DNA of 53,101 nt, taken from contig BDDC01000535.1 of assembly GCA_001662425.1 (NCBI GenBank), positions 1 to 53,101 of the forward strand, written 5' to 3'. This stretch comes from Chlamydomonas sphaeroides. Lineage: Eukaryota; Chlorophyta; Chlorophyceae; Chlamydomonadales; Chlamydomonadaceae. Below, piece after piece: positions 34,401 through 45,100 of this stretch. How positions within the stretch are numbered: position 1 is the first letter of the stretch; every line of letters starts with the position of its first letter. Both the position numbers and the translations under genes were made by a program. A model generated the notes under the pieces. The model ran no database searches and was not told the origin of the DNA. It was given only the letters and a program-made list of their open reading frames with translations.

Positions 34401-36791
34401 NNNNNNNNNNNNNNNNNNNNNNNNNNNNNNNNNNNNNNNNNNNNNNNNNNNNNNNNNNNNNNNNNNNNNNNNNNNNNNNNNNNNNNNNNNNNNNNNGCAC
34501 GGCAGCCGCCTCAACCACTCGTGCCGCCCCTCGGCCGCCACCCACTTCCGCCCCGGCGGCCAGATGCTGGTCCGGCTGCTGACCGACCTCCCCATCGGGG
34601 CCGAGGTCAGCATCGCATACGTGGACACGGCGCTGCCGCGGGCCCAACGGCGGCGGCAGTTGCGGGACAAGTACGGCTTCAGCTGCTCCTGCGAGCGCTG
34701 CGTGTCGGAGGCGGCGGGGGCTGCCGGCGGAGGCGACGAGGGAGAGCAGGAGGAGGAGGGCGGCGGGGTGGAGGAGGAGAAGGAGGAGAGCGGCGCGGCC
34801 GGGCAGCTGCGGCGGCTGGTGGCGGCCGGCGGCGAGAGGTTGTTGCGCGAGCGCGGCGGCGCGGCGGCGGTGTTTGGGCAGCTGGCCTGCGGTCTGGAGG
34901 CGCTTCTGGCGGAGGCGGCGGCGGCGGACGGAGCCGGCGGCAGCGGCGCTGCCGCCGCGGCGGCGCTGGCCCCTCGCGACGCCGCTGGGCTCGATGTGTG
35001 TGCCTTACTGGCCAGCGCCGCGAGGAGGAGCGCCCGGGGTGTGGCCGCTGGTGCCGGCAGCGGCCCCGGCGGCGGCGGTGGCGATGGAGCCGCGACCGGG
35101 GCCGGCGGCAGCGGCGGCGCCAGCGGCCCGGCTCTGGCGTGGTGGAGCTCGGCGGCGGCGGTGTCGCTGGCGGGCGCTGCGGCGGCGGAGCGGCTGCTGT
35201 CAGAAGGTGCGGCAGGGCCGGCGTGCTGCCGCGGCCCAGCATCTGCGGCGTGCGCCTGCCTTGCCCCCACACGCGGTCTACGTCCACACGCCGCCTGTGC
35301 AGCGCCTCGCGTCCCCCGCCCCAAACACGCACGCACAAACACGTTTGCTGCTGCACCCGTCCCCACTCCCGCGGCGCTCCTCAGAGAGGGGCATGCTGCC
35401 CCACGCGGCCGCCGCCTGGAGCGACGCCGCCAGCACCGCCTGCGAGCTGGTGGCCGCCCTCTTTGCTGCGGACAAGACCCCGGGGCAACCGCAGCAGCCG
35501 GGGCAGCAAGGCCAAGGCTCCGCAGCAGCAGCTGGTGGCGGTGGCGGCGGAGGCGGGGCCGTGGCAGGTGCGGTCCGCAGCGCGCTGGCGGCGGAGCGGT
35601 CGCGGCTGCAGCAGCGGCTGGGGTCGGAGGCGCTCAAGCAGGCTGCACTACGGGAGCGGCGGGGAGCGGAGGGGCAGGGGGAGCCGCCCGCCAAGCGGCG
35701 GCGGCACGAGGCGCGCGAGGGCAGCAGGGAACGGCAGCGCGAGCGCGAGGGGGACCGCAAGCGGGATCGGAGCCGGGAGCGGGACCGGAAGCGGAGCCGG
35801 GAGCGGAAGCGGAGCCGGGAGCGGGACCGGAAGGGCAGCCGGGAGCGGCGGCCGGGATCGGACCGCGCCCGACGCAGCCTCAGCTCGGAACGCCGGCCCA
35901 AGGAGGACCGCGGCCACGAGCGGGGGGGCGAAGACGACCAGCGGCGCCGCAGCCGCAGCCGGGACCGCAGCCACCGCCGCGACCGCAGCCGCGACCGCGA
36001 CCGCAGCCGCGACCGCCGCGACCGCAGCCGCGACCGCCGCGACCGCAGCCGCGACCGCCGCGAGCGGAGCCGGGACCAGTCGGGCGCTGTCGCCGAGGCG
36101 AGGCAGCCGGCTCCGCTCGCCAGCGCCCCGCCGCCGCCTCTGTGGCCGCCGCCCCAGCGAACCTACACGGGGCCGCCCTGCCTGGTGGCCGCCTGCGGGG
36201 CCCTGTCGGACGCCGCCGCCGCCGCCGCTGCCGCCGCCGCCGCCGCCGAGCGCGGCGCCGCGGACCCCGAGCCGCCCGCCACGCTGCGCCGGCTCCTGGC
36301 CGCGGCCATGGGCGGCTGGCGGGCGCTGCACGGCGCGGAGGCGGTCGGGGCGCTGCGGGCCGAGGCGCCGGAGGGGCAGCCGGGGGGCTCGCTAGCGTCG
36401 GTGGCGGCCGCTGCGGGCGTGGCCCTGGCGCACTGCCTGGCGCGAGTGCAGCTGCTGCTGCGGCTGCTGCTGGGCGAGGCGCACGCGTCGTGTGAGGCCG
36501 CGCAGTTCCTGGTGAGTCGGGGCTTTGTACCCGCTGCCCGGGCAGCGTTGCGTGGGCGTAGTGGCTTTTGCTGGATGCGCACGCAAGCGGAGGTTGGGGG
36601 GGAGGTGGAGCAGAAATACCTTGCTACCTAGCTATTAAACCTTTTGTGGCGGCTTTGTGCTCCCATTCGCCCCTGCGCAGGCTTTCTTTGCGGAGGGCCT
36701 GCCGTACGACGTGGCGGCCGAGGTGACCGAGCTGGCTGGGGTGTTGCTGCTGAGGGTACACATGCCGCGCGTGCCGTTGAGCATAGTGTGA
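31491..36791 (+). CDS. SET/MYND-domain (SMYD-type) protein with Arg/Ser-rich domain, interrupted by gap
   Basis: Exons: 31491-31534, 31619-31691, 31823-31929, 32133-32237, 32421-32931, 33117-33685, (gap 34132-34496), 34497?-35206, 35385-36511, 36681-36791 (TGA). Phases fit at every visible junction. The split SET domain starts at RGIGIIATSPLPIG and resumes after the gap with GSRLNHSCRPSA, LPIGAEVSIAYVD and the post-SET CSCERC. Between them lies a MYND zinc finger (CRACLG ... CSRCRACHYCCYKC ... HRESGEC). Ala-rich and Arg/Glu-rich insertions enlarge the middle. The 35385-36511 exon encodes a long RS/RD/RE domain, unusual for this family. SMYD proteins methylate lysines on histones and other proteins; activity here cannot be judged because part of the SET core is in the gap. 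Known length exceeds 1000 aa. Confidence 0.85.
34036..34131. repeat. Low-complexity CTCTGCACC-type repeat and poly-C at the gap edge
   Basis: Imperfect copies of CACATCTCTGCACCCTCT and CTCTGCACC alternate, ending in a run of about 13 C directly at the first N. It lies in the intron following exon 33117-33685. The true array may extend into the gap. Confidence 0.7.
34132..34496. other. Assembly gap (365 N)
   Basis: Run of N inside the SMYD-like gene. It removes the intron end and the SET residues just before HGSRLNHSC. It is preceded by a low-complexity stretch (about 34040-34131) of CACATCTCTGCACCCTCT-like units and a C-run, which probably caused the assembly break. Confidence 0.98.
35690..36082 (+). 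repeat. RS-domain coding repeat (Arg-Ser/Asp/Glu units)
   Basis: Within exon 35385-36511 of the SMYD-like gene, tandem GGGACCGGAAGCGGAGC-like and CGCGACCGCAGC-like units encode SRER, DRKRSRE, RSRSRD and repeated SRDRRDR motifs over about 130 residues. This is the dipeptide style of SR splicing factors. Other frames of the same DNA read as Pro/Arg repeats but are not in phase with the flanking exons. Confidence 0.8.
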
Positions 36792-37385
36792 GGGGCTGTC
36801 GCTGGGTGCACATACACAGCGGGTAATGGAGCAACGGGCGGTGGGTGGGGGTGGGTTCTGGTGCAGCTAAACATGTGATGTAAGCCTGTAACCAATGAGA
36901 TTACTGCATGGAAGGTGGATTGTCTTTGCGGCGAGCGCATTTCAGCAGCCTCAACACAATTTGCAAGTGTTATGTGCAGCAGCCCAGGTCACGCTGCTCA
37001 GGGTTCTACCATTGACACGGGGCGGGGTAGCGTGAGGTGGGGGGGCGAGGCGCGGGGTCGGGGCAGCACTTTCGCGGCATGTCGGTGAGAGGGGCCGCCA
37101 AGGCAGCTGCAGACATGATAGGACAGCTTGACTGGTTAAACGCACGCTCCATAGCTATGGTGGCGTTTGCAGGCTGGCTGGCTGCCGTCTAGTGCCTGGG
37201 CGCTGCACGGCACCCGCGAACCGACGGATCCAACAACAGCTGCTGCAGTCGCGCTCCCTCGACAAGCCGCGACGCGACGACTGACCACTTTCGTTGCGTA
37301 AAAGCATCGCACACATAGAAGTATTTTGAGGCCTCTCTTCCTTCACCGTGGCCTCTCTCGCGTTGACCTCCTCGCGGATGCTAAA
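36792..37385. other. SMYD-like 3' UTR and upstream region of the next gene
   Basis: Two TGTAA signals, at 36879-36883 and 36887-36891, close the SMYD-like transcript about 100 nt after its stop. The remaining 480 bp precede the start of the next + strand gene and should hold its promoter. No coding exon is seen. Confidence 0.55.
36879..36891 (+). terminator. Paired TGTAA polyadenylation signals (SMYD-like gene)
   Basis: Two TGTAA pentamers 8 nt apart, about 90-100 nt after the stop codon at 36789-36791. Confidence 0.6.
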
Positions 37386-37389
37386 ATGA
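37378..37389 (+). promoter_or_regulatory. Mini-uORF overlapping a start codon (ATGA)
   Basis: ATG at 37378 reads M-L-K and stops at TGA 37387-37389, overlapping the main ATG (37386) as ATGA, the same arrangement as at the SMYD-like start. Confidence 0.35.
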
Positions 37390-40300
37390 CAGCCCAGTCG
37401 ACATTTCACATTAGCCCAAGCCTGCTGCATGGCAACAAGCTACCGTCTGCCGCAGCGGCAGTCGGAGGTGGTCGACTGCAGCGGCTTGCCATCGCGTCGC
37501 CGGCGCCGAGTCCACGGTCGGCTGGCGACGAGCTGGCGCTCAGCAGTACTATGTCCTCACCCTCTTTTGCAGAGCACCGGTGCGCTTTCTGGGCGCGAGC
37601 AACGACTTCCAAATAGTTGCCTCCTTCCAGCGCGCCTCGAGGGGTACCAGGCCAAACCCGCTGCCTATGGACCTCCTGCAGGACGGGCTTGAAGGTCTAC
37701 CGCGAGAGCCCGTCTCCGCTGCACCGCAAGGTGCGTGCCTACGGCAGGGAACCTGCGCACCTTCCCAAGGCTTCCGTTGGCTGAAAAGCGCCTTGCGGCG
37801 TCCATTCTGCAGGCGGTGCACTCCAACGCAGTCGACGACAATCCCCTGTTCGAGGGTTTCCCCTCCCTGCCGCGCGACGACGCGTCAAGTGGGGAGGACT
37901 CCCGGCCGGATACTGGCGAAGCTGCACGAAAGACTGCCGGCCAACAGGATGCCTTGGCGAAGCAGCTTCTGCTCATCCTGGCTGACAAGGAGAAGGTGGG
38001 GCAGCTGCACGTGGCATCAGCAGGGGACTGGTTTGCCAATCTTCTTGTACATGTGTCATAACCCTGCAGGAGGCGGAGCGCTTGGTCCAGGAGGTGCAGC
38101 GGGAGCGCCAGCTCCGCGCACAAACCCAGTCCATCCTGGCATCGCGTGTGGAGCAGGCGGAGGCGACCATTCGGAAGCTGCGGCTCGCCCCGACACCGCC
38201 ACGCGGCGCCACGAGCACCGCTAGCGCCGGCGCACCGGCCTGGGCTCGCGGTGTGCGCGACTCGGTCGCGCGCCAGCTGCTTCAATCGCCCACCAGCGTG
38301 GCGTCGCCTCTCAGCTGCGCTGGCATGCCCAGTCCTATGTCGCACGCGTGCCGCGCCTCGCCAAAGGAGCTCCCGCTGGACGCCACCTACGGCCGAGCAA
38401 TGCTGGAAGGCCAGCAGCTTGCCACGCACACGGTCGACGGCTCAGCGCCTACAACGGCGCGTGCACAGCCCCTCTCGAGCTGGCTGTTGACGACTCTGGC
38501 CTCGCCGGAGGCGGGCACGGGCGCCGGCCTTGTGGGTCAGGCCGCGACGCCAGAGCCCCCCGCCGACCAGCGCTCCGGCACGCTAGCCTCCGCGGTGCGC
38601 GCCGCTCTGGACGCTGGCAAGACGCCGCAGCTCGTGTACGGCTCGCCACTCCACCGCCAGATCCAGCGCCTACTGGCAACGGAGATGCCCGACCGCTCGC
38701 CGCTACGCAACGCAGCAGCGCAGGTCGGCGTCTGGCCGTCCGGCGCCACGCCGAACAGCCGCTACTCGGCGCCCAAGGCCAACGCCGCTGACGACGAGGC
38801 GCTGCCGGAGCCGTCCTGCGCCAGCAGCTCTTCCAGCACCTGCAGCACGCCACCGTCGTCATCGCGCCGTGCCTCCGTGCCCCTGTCGGGTGGCGTGTCC
38901 CCCATCGGCTTGAGCCTGCGCGAGCGCTACGGCTCGCGCGCTACGTCAACGGGCAGCGGTGGCAGCGCCTTGCAGCATCCGGCGACGACGCCGCGCACCA
39001 CGAGGCAGCAAGACGACGCCTGCGAGGCGGCAGCGGTGGTGTCAGCCGTGTGCATGCAAATGGACCTGGTGCGCATGCATGGGGGCTGCGGGCTGTTTTC
39101 ATGTTGCGCAATGGCGGCTATTGCGTCAAGCGTGCATCTGCACCGCTGACAGTGAACCTTGGCACACTGCCCTTGCCTGCACCCAGAGTGCATCGCCAGC
39201 TGCTGAGGCGCCCAAGGAGCAGCTGCTGAGGGAGCTTGATGCCCTGGACCGCATGCTCACCGAGTCGTACATGTGGGTTGTGATGCAGCGCATGGTACCC
39301 ATTGGCGTGGGCTGTGGGCCCATTGCTTTGCGAGGGAACACGGCGTTTGCCTTTGCGTCACGAGCGCGTATGGCCCATGCCTGACCCACATCCCTTCGGC
39401 ACAGTGCCGTCAAGAGGGACATGCTGGAGGCGGCGGACCCCTACGCCATCGACGAGGATGAAGACGAGGAGGGCCGCGCCGGGAGCCCCACAACCACGGC
39501 CCGCGCCGACACCGGGACATCGCCCCGGCCCGCGCCCCGGCCCTTCCACATGGCGGTAGTGGACATGGCGACACAGACCGAGGAGGAGTCCGCAGAGGAT
39601 TGTGCGGCGGTGCTCAGAGACGCAGCGGTCGGCACTACGCCGCTGCGGTTGCTGCCCGGCGCTGCCGCCAAGGTAGGACAGGCGGGGCATGCATCTTGGG
39701 GGATCCATCTTGTCAATGGACAGGCAGGTACGCAAGCACGCACCAGCGTCACTTGAATCGCCGTGGTGACACCCACCCCGTCCCGTCCGCCCGTGCAGCG
39801 AGTTGCCATCAAGGCCGCCCGAGAGGCTGCCGTTCAGCATGACAGCGGCGACGACCTGCCGGATGTCGTCTCGCCGGCCCAGGGCGACCAGGCCAAGCGC
39901 TCGCCAGCTGCTGGCGCGTGCACCCGGCTCGGCAGCAGCTGGAAGGCCGTACCGCAAACCAGCCCCATGACCCCGCACGCGAGCACCGCAGGCGCGACCG
40001 CGCCAGGTTCACCCATCCCCGGCACTACGCCTGCTCGGCGGGGACTGTTCCGTGACGCGGCATCCGCGCGTGTCGCGGCGGCTGCGGCCGCAGCGGCCAC
40101 CACCGCCGCCAGCCGGCACAACCCCTTCCGCGGCCACCCCGGTGACGACACCATCGACCTGCGCTGCTCACTGTCGGCAGCGGCCGTCGCTGGCGCCGGT
40201 GCCGCCATCGCCAGCAGCATCCTCGGCGGCGCGGCGGCGCCAGCCGCGGCTGGCCCCATCGCCACCTCGGCGCCGCAGCCTTCGTGCAGCGCTGGCTCCG

Positions 40301-41183
40301 TCGCCTCCGGCAGCCCCGTTGACGGGCTGCAGGCCAGCATGCGCCAGCCCCCTGCGCCCGCATCGCCCAAGCGGCAGTCACACAGCGGCGGTTCCATGCC
40401 GGACGAACTGGACGAGTACCTGCGACGGCTCACCGTGCGCACCACCAGTCGTAAGGGCGCCGTGGAGCAGCAACCGGAGGGCCCGCCGCCGGCCGTGCGC
40501 TACACGCAGCCAGTGCCGCCCGGGCTGGAGCTGGGCCGAGCGCCGGTGGCGCTACTCGAGCAGGACAGGCCGGTGCGGACACGCCCAGGTGAGGAGTGGC
40601 CGCAGCGAGTTTCTGAGAGGCGTGAAGGAACTCGCGAGCAATGCGAACTACTGGTTTAAGCTGCTCAGCGCCGGCTGTCACGGGCGGTAGGCGCTTGTCC
40701 ACAGGCCCCCACATCGCCATAACCATTTCTGCCTTCTTGCCCTATGCAGGCCGGCGCCAGGAGGCCTCTGACTCAGGGGCCGATGTGTTCTTCACGCCAG
40801 GCGGCCTGCCCGGCAAGAAGGGCGCCTCGGGCCGCCACGTGTCGCGCGTGTTCCCGACAGACGGCTGCCGCAGCGCGGACACGGACGAGGACCAGGACCG
40901 GAACAGGGGAGAGCAGGAGGTGGAGCTTAGCCCGCGTGCTTTGAGCTCCATCTCGTCCGTGTCCATCATCACCTCCGACAAGGGCGCGGCGGCCGGCGGC
41001 GACGATAATGACGACGGCGAGGTACAGTCCAGGCCGGCCGCAACGCGCCACGGCGGCCGCGTGCCTCGCCAGGCCAGCCGGCAGCACGATGGTGCGGCGC
41101 GCTCCAAGCCAAGCGGCGGCGGCTTTCTGGGTGGCTTCCTGGCCTCCCTGACCGGCTGCACGCGCGCGCCGGATGCATACTAA
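37386..41183 (+). CDS. Unrecognised 1000-aa Ser/Ala/Pro-rich protein with a coiled coil
   Basis: Eight exons: 37386-37579, 37682-37730, 37813-37995, 38070-39068, 39187-39272, 39405-39672, 39799-40588, 40750-41183 (TAA). They sum to 3003 nt (1000 aa) with every phase matching, which supports a real gene. I recognise no domain. Visible features are a basic SP-rich N-terminus (SPAPSPRS, YRESPSPLHRK), and a probable coiled coil at about residues 125-185 (AKQLLLILADKEK and AERLVQEVQRERQLRAQ). Long SP/TP-rich disordered stretches follow, then short helical islands (EAPKEQLLRELDALDRML and PDELDEYLRRLTVR), acidic runs (DEDEDEE), and a Gly/hydrophobic C-terminus (GGGFLGGFLASLTGC). The many SP/TP sites suggest a phosphorylated scaffold, possibly cytoskeletal or cell-cycle linked, but that is inference only. 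It follows the SMYD-like gene in tandem and converges on the TOG gene. Confidence 0.75.
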
Positions 41184-42114
41184 GGACACTGACCGCCGGC
41201 GTATGAGCGGTGTCTTCACGGGAGGGCACAGCGTTCTGACGGGTCGGGCCGGGCTGAAGCGTGTGGCTGAGGTACAGGCACGCCGTGGCTGGGGGCCGCA
41301 AGGAGCTAGGTACAGTGTCGTGGCGGTGGCGCGCAAGAAGCCTGGGTACAGAGAGGGCAGCGCTGATGGCTGGGCAGGAAGGACAAGGCTGACCCATGGG
41401 TGCCCTTGGCTGGACCCATCGGTGCACACGAAGGGTGAGCAGCCGGGAGCGCCAAGTTTGACGTTGACCGCGGGCCATGGGACGAGCAACACGTCACTAC
41501 CCGCACCGGACGATTGACACGGCTCGCTGTATCACTTGCCACTGTCCGCGATGTAACGACAGGCGTGATGTAGCCTGGCTGTCCGGGGCTTGCTCGTCGC
41601 CGCTGTGCTGACAGCGGCGCATAGCAACAGCCCCATCACCAAAACCGTTGCTGCTATGTCGGGAGTCAGCGCCGCCCTCCACAAAACCCAAGCACGCCGC
41701 CGCCGCCCCCAAGCCTTCACTACGCTAGTCCAGTGAGCCGCTACCGACGTCTCCGTCATGTGTCCTATGTGCTCGCGTCGCGGGCCAGCCCCTAGCTACT
41801 CAATCCACCCGCTTATTGCACTCCGCTAGCGCCCGCCGCCAGACGGCGCCTGCTCGGCGCCGCCCTGTCCAAGTGCACAGCTACATATTGCCCCCCCGAC
41901 CCAACCGCTCATCCGTTGTGTTCTTGTGTAGTGTCCTCGCATCAAGCGCCGATCGCCCCAATGCGCGGCATGCACCTGCGTCCACCTGGCCGCCGTCTCC
42001 GGCGCCCAGCACAAGTCTCCCGGCTGTGCAGCGCATGCGCTGCGCTGCTCGGCCGGTCGCCCCCCGTCCCAAGTGCGTCAGGTGCACCCATCACCGGCCC
42101 ACAGCTGCAGCCCG
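41184..42114. other. Convergent 3' UTRs of the unknown gene and TOG-array gene
   Basis: TGTAA at 41552-41556 (+) ends the 1000-aa gene. On the minus strand no exact TGTAA occurs before that point; a variant TGTAG at 41885-41881 is the only similar pentamer seen. No coding exon is recognised in this interval. Confidence 0.5.
41552..41556 (+). terminator. TGTAA polyadenylation signal (1000-aa gene)
   Basis: First TGTAA about 370 nt after the stop codon at 41181-41183. Confidence 0.55.
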
Positions 42115-45100
42115 TCACCGGCCCATCAGCCAGCTGGACCGGTCCCGGTGCTTGGGCACGCGCTCGTCCCGTTCCCTGTCCGACATGCTGCCCTGCCGGC
42201 CCAGCATTCCCTCCACAGGCCGCCCGGTGGCAGCAGCCACGGCCTCCGCCACGCGCTGCTGCGCGACCGCGTTTAGCGAGCCCGCCTGCTCCAGTAGCCC
42301 GCCGCCCAGCAGCCGCGCCAGTGCCTGCAACAGCTGCGCCGCCGCGGCCTTGGCCTCGCTGCCCTTGCCCAGGCTCTCGTTGAGCAGCGCAAAGGCCGCG
42401 GGCACACAGTAGCGAGTCACCAGCTGCGGCTTGGCGGGGTGCAGCGCCGTCGCGACGGCAATGAGCTTCTCCACCAGCACCGGCTTGCCGCGCTGCAGCG
42501 TGCCGCTGCCCACCACGTGGCTGAAGTGCTGCACCAGCATCGCGGGGTCCAGTGTCGCCACTACGCGATCCGTCGCGGAGCTCGCCGCCGACCGGATCTT
42601 GTCGTTGGTCGACGCCAGCGCTGCCGCCAGCGCCGGCACCAGCGTGTTGAGCCCCAGCGCCAGCCGCGAGCGCACCGCCGCCGCCAGCGCCGCGACCAGG
42701 TCCGCCGCCGCGATCGCGACCTTGGCGTTGGCGTCGCCCAGCCGCGCCGTCAGGCCGTCGAGCAGGCCTACCAGGAGGGTGTCCGGCGCGCCGGCCAGCG
42801 ACCCCACCACGCCTTCCACAGCGCGGATGGCGTCCATCCGCTCCCGGAAGTCCTTGGCGGACAGCAGCTGCAGGGCTTTGACCAGCGTCTCCTGTGCGTC
42901 GGGGCCAAAGTAGGCCCCCGGCATGGGCCCGCCTCCGCCTCCACCTCCGCCGCCGTTGTCTCCCGCGGCGTGGCGGTGCAAGCCGGGCGCGCTGTTGCCG
43001 GCGCCGCGCTGCCGGCCGTTGGCGCTGGTGCCGCCAACGCCGCCCTCCGGGATGCCGTCGAGCTCGTTGGTGCGCTGCCGCGCCAGCCCCGCGGCGCGCC
43101 GCCGCTCTGGCGTCACGCCCGCACCCGACGGCGCCGAGAAGCTGTTGGGCCGCACCGGCGGCGGCGGCTGCGCCAGGCTGCCGGCCGCCGGGTCCAGGAG
43201 CCCTCGCGCGGGGCTGGGCGGCGCGCCGCCCACCTGCCGCGAGGCCATGCGGCTGCCGGCGGCGCCGCCCATCGTGCCGTTGGCGGCGGCGGCGGCGCCG
43301 CTGCGCGCCGGTGGCGGCGGCGGGCCGTTCAGTCCCTCAACCGTGTCCACCACCTTGCGGTTGAGCGACGTCGGCGTCACGCCGTGAACCAGCCGGTCAA
43401 ACTCCGGCCGGCTGCCCACGAGCGCCTTTACGTGCCAGATGATGCGCTTGCCGTACGTCCGCGTGTCGAGCGCGCCCTCGTCTAGGAACCCCGCCGCGGC
43501 CTTGAACAGCCGCTCCAGGCAGGCGCCGTTGCCGGTGAGCGCCGTACGGCCACCGGGCCCCGTGCCGGCGCCACCCGCCAACGCCTCGAGCATGTTGTCA
43601 AGGTGGAAGGCCACCTTGGTGCGCACCGGAGGGCTCTTGTGCGTCGCGCACGCGAGCAGCGCGGCCACCACGCGCGGCTCGCCGCAGCAGCGCGCCATCT
43701 CAGCCAGCACGCGGTCGGCCTCGGTGGACAGGAAGTTGTCGCGGCCGGCGTTGGACACCTCGCCCGCCTTCTTCAGCAGCACGGGCACCACATCGTCCAG
43801 CTCGCGGTCCATGGCCCGGCCCAGCATGGTGAACAGCTCCTGCGGCCAGACAGCAGACGTGCAAGGCACCCAGGGGCAACCGTGAGGTACAACGGACCAG
43901 CGGCGGAAGGCAGCAGCCGGGCTCGGCAGCACCCGCCCAGCTGGCGCCTAGCGGCCTCCTGCTTCGGTACCTCACGCAGCGCGCTGTCCGGCAGCGCCGC
44001 ACTGAAACTCAACCTCCGCCAGCAGGCAGCAGCACGCAGCACGATGGTGCCCCGCGAGCGATATCGCCCGCGGGTGACGTTAAGACTACAGCGTACAGTG
44101 CACCTCGGCGCCACGCTCTTGCATTGCAAGCAGGACGCACCTGGAACAGTGCCAGCGCGCATTTGCTGGTCTGGCTGCGCAGCTGGTCGATGGCGGGCGT
44201 GGCTGCGCGCACGAAGTCGTGCAGGCAGCCGCGCACCACCTCGCCGTGGTGCTTGGTCAGCCGCCGCGCGTCGATGAGCGCGTCGTACTGGCCCTGCCAG
44301 TCCAGCTCCTTGCGGTCCGCATGGTTGGCCTCGATCAGCTTGGCGATCACTTGCCTGGCATGACGAGATGGGCGACACGGGCATGCGTTCGTACGTTGCA
44401 AGGGGTGGAGCCATGATGGGCGTGGGGATGGACGGCTGGGAGCCGAGCCGGGCCGCCGTGCACTCGCCGCCTGCAGGCCGCACGGCCAGCTGCCCCGCAT
44501 GTGCTCCTCCCGACCACCGGCCAGCCTCACTTGATTTGCCGCTCCGGGTCAGCCACAGGCACCAGGTCGTCAAACGTCAGCTCGCCACGGTTTTTCTCCC
44601 AGTAGGAGCCGTTCATGCCCGGGCCGCCGCCCGGGCCGCCACTGGGCGTGGCGGGCACGCCACCGCCTGGGCCACCCGGGTGCGGGCTGGGTATGTCGGC
44701 GGAGCGGGCTCGCAGGCGGTTGAGCGCGGGCGACTGGTAGCGCACCGGCGATTCCTCGTTGCCCGCTGGGAAGCGGAAAAAGGCAGGGCGCACGCACAGG
44801 AGTGAGCCCTACGGAGTGGGCCCTACGGCGTAGGCCTCGGCCGTCAGGGCAAGCCGAAAGTAGCCGCACGCCGGCGGCCGTTGCTTCCGCTGAACATTTG
44901 TGGTCGTACGACTGTGCCCGACATTCCCGCTGGCCCCGAGCCTACCTGGCGACCCGACTGCGGGCCACACTGGCCCCGGCTGCTGCACGGCCTCAGGCCC
45001 GAGGTTGGAGTTGCCCCGCCCCAGCCGCGACCCCGCGCCGTACGCGCCGCGCGGCGGCCGCCCTGCCGATTGCGGCGCCTCGTCAGCGCCGGCCGCGGTT

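Noticed and set aside
33604..36495. 963-aa ORF crossing the N-run
   Set aside because: It only exists because N codons are read through. The part after 35206 is out of phase with the splice-supported frame, and its Pro/Arg repeats are a frame shadow of the RS domain.
42439..43485. 348-aa + strand Arg-rich ORF
   Set aside because: Antisense to the last TOG-array exon; no domain and biased composition.
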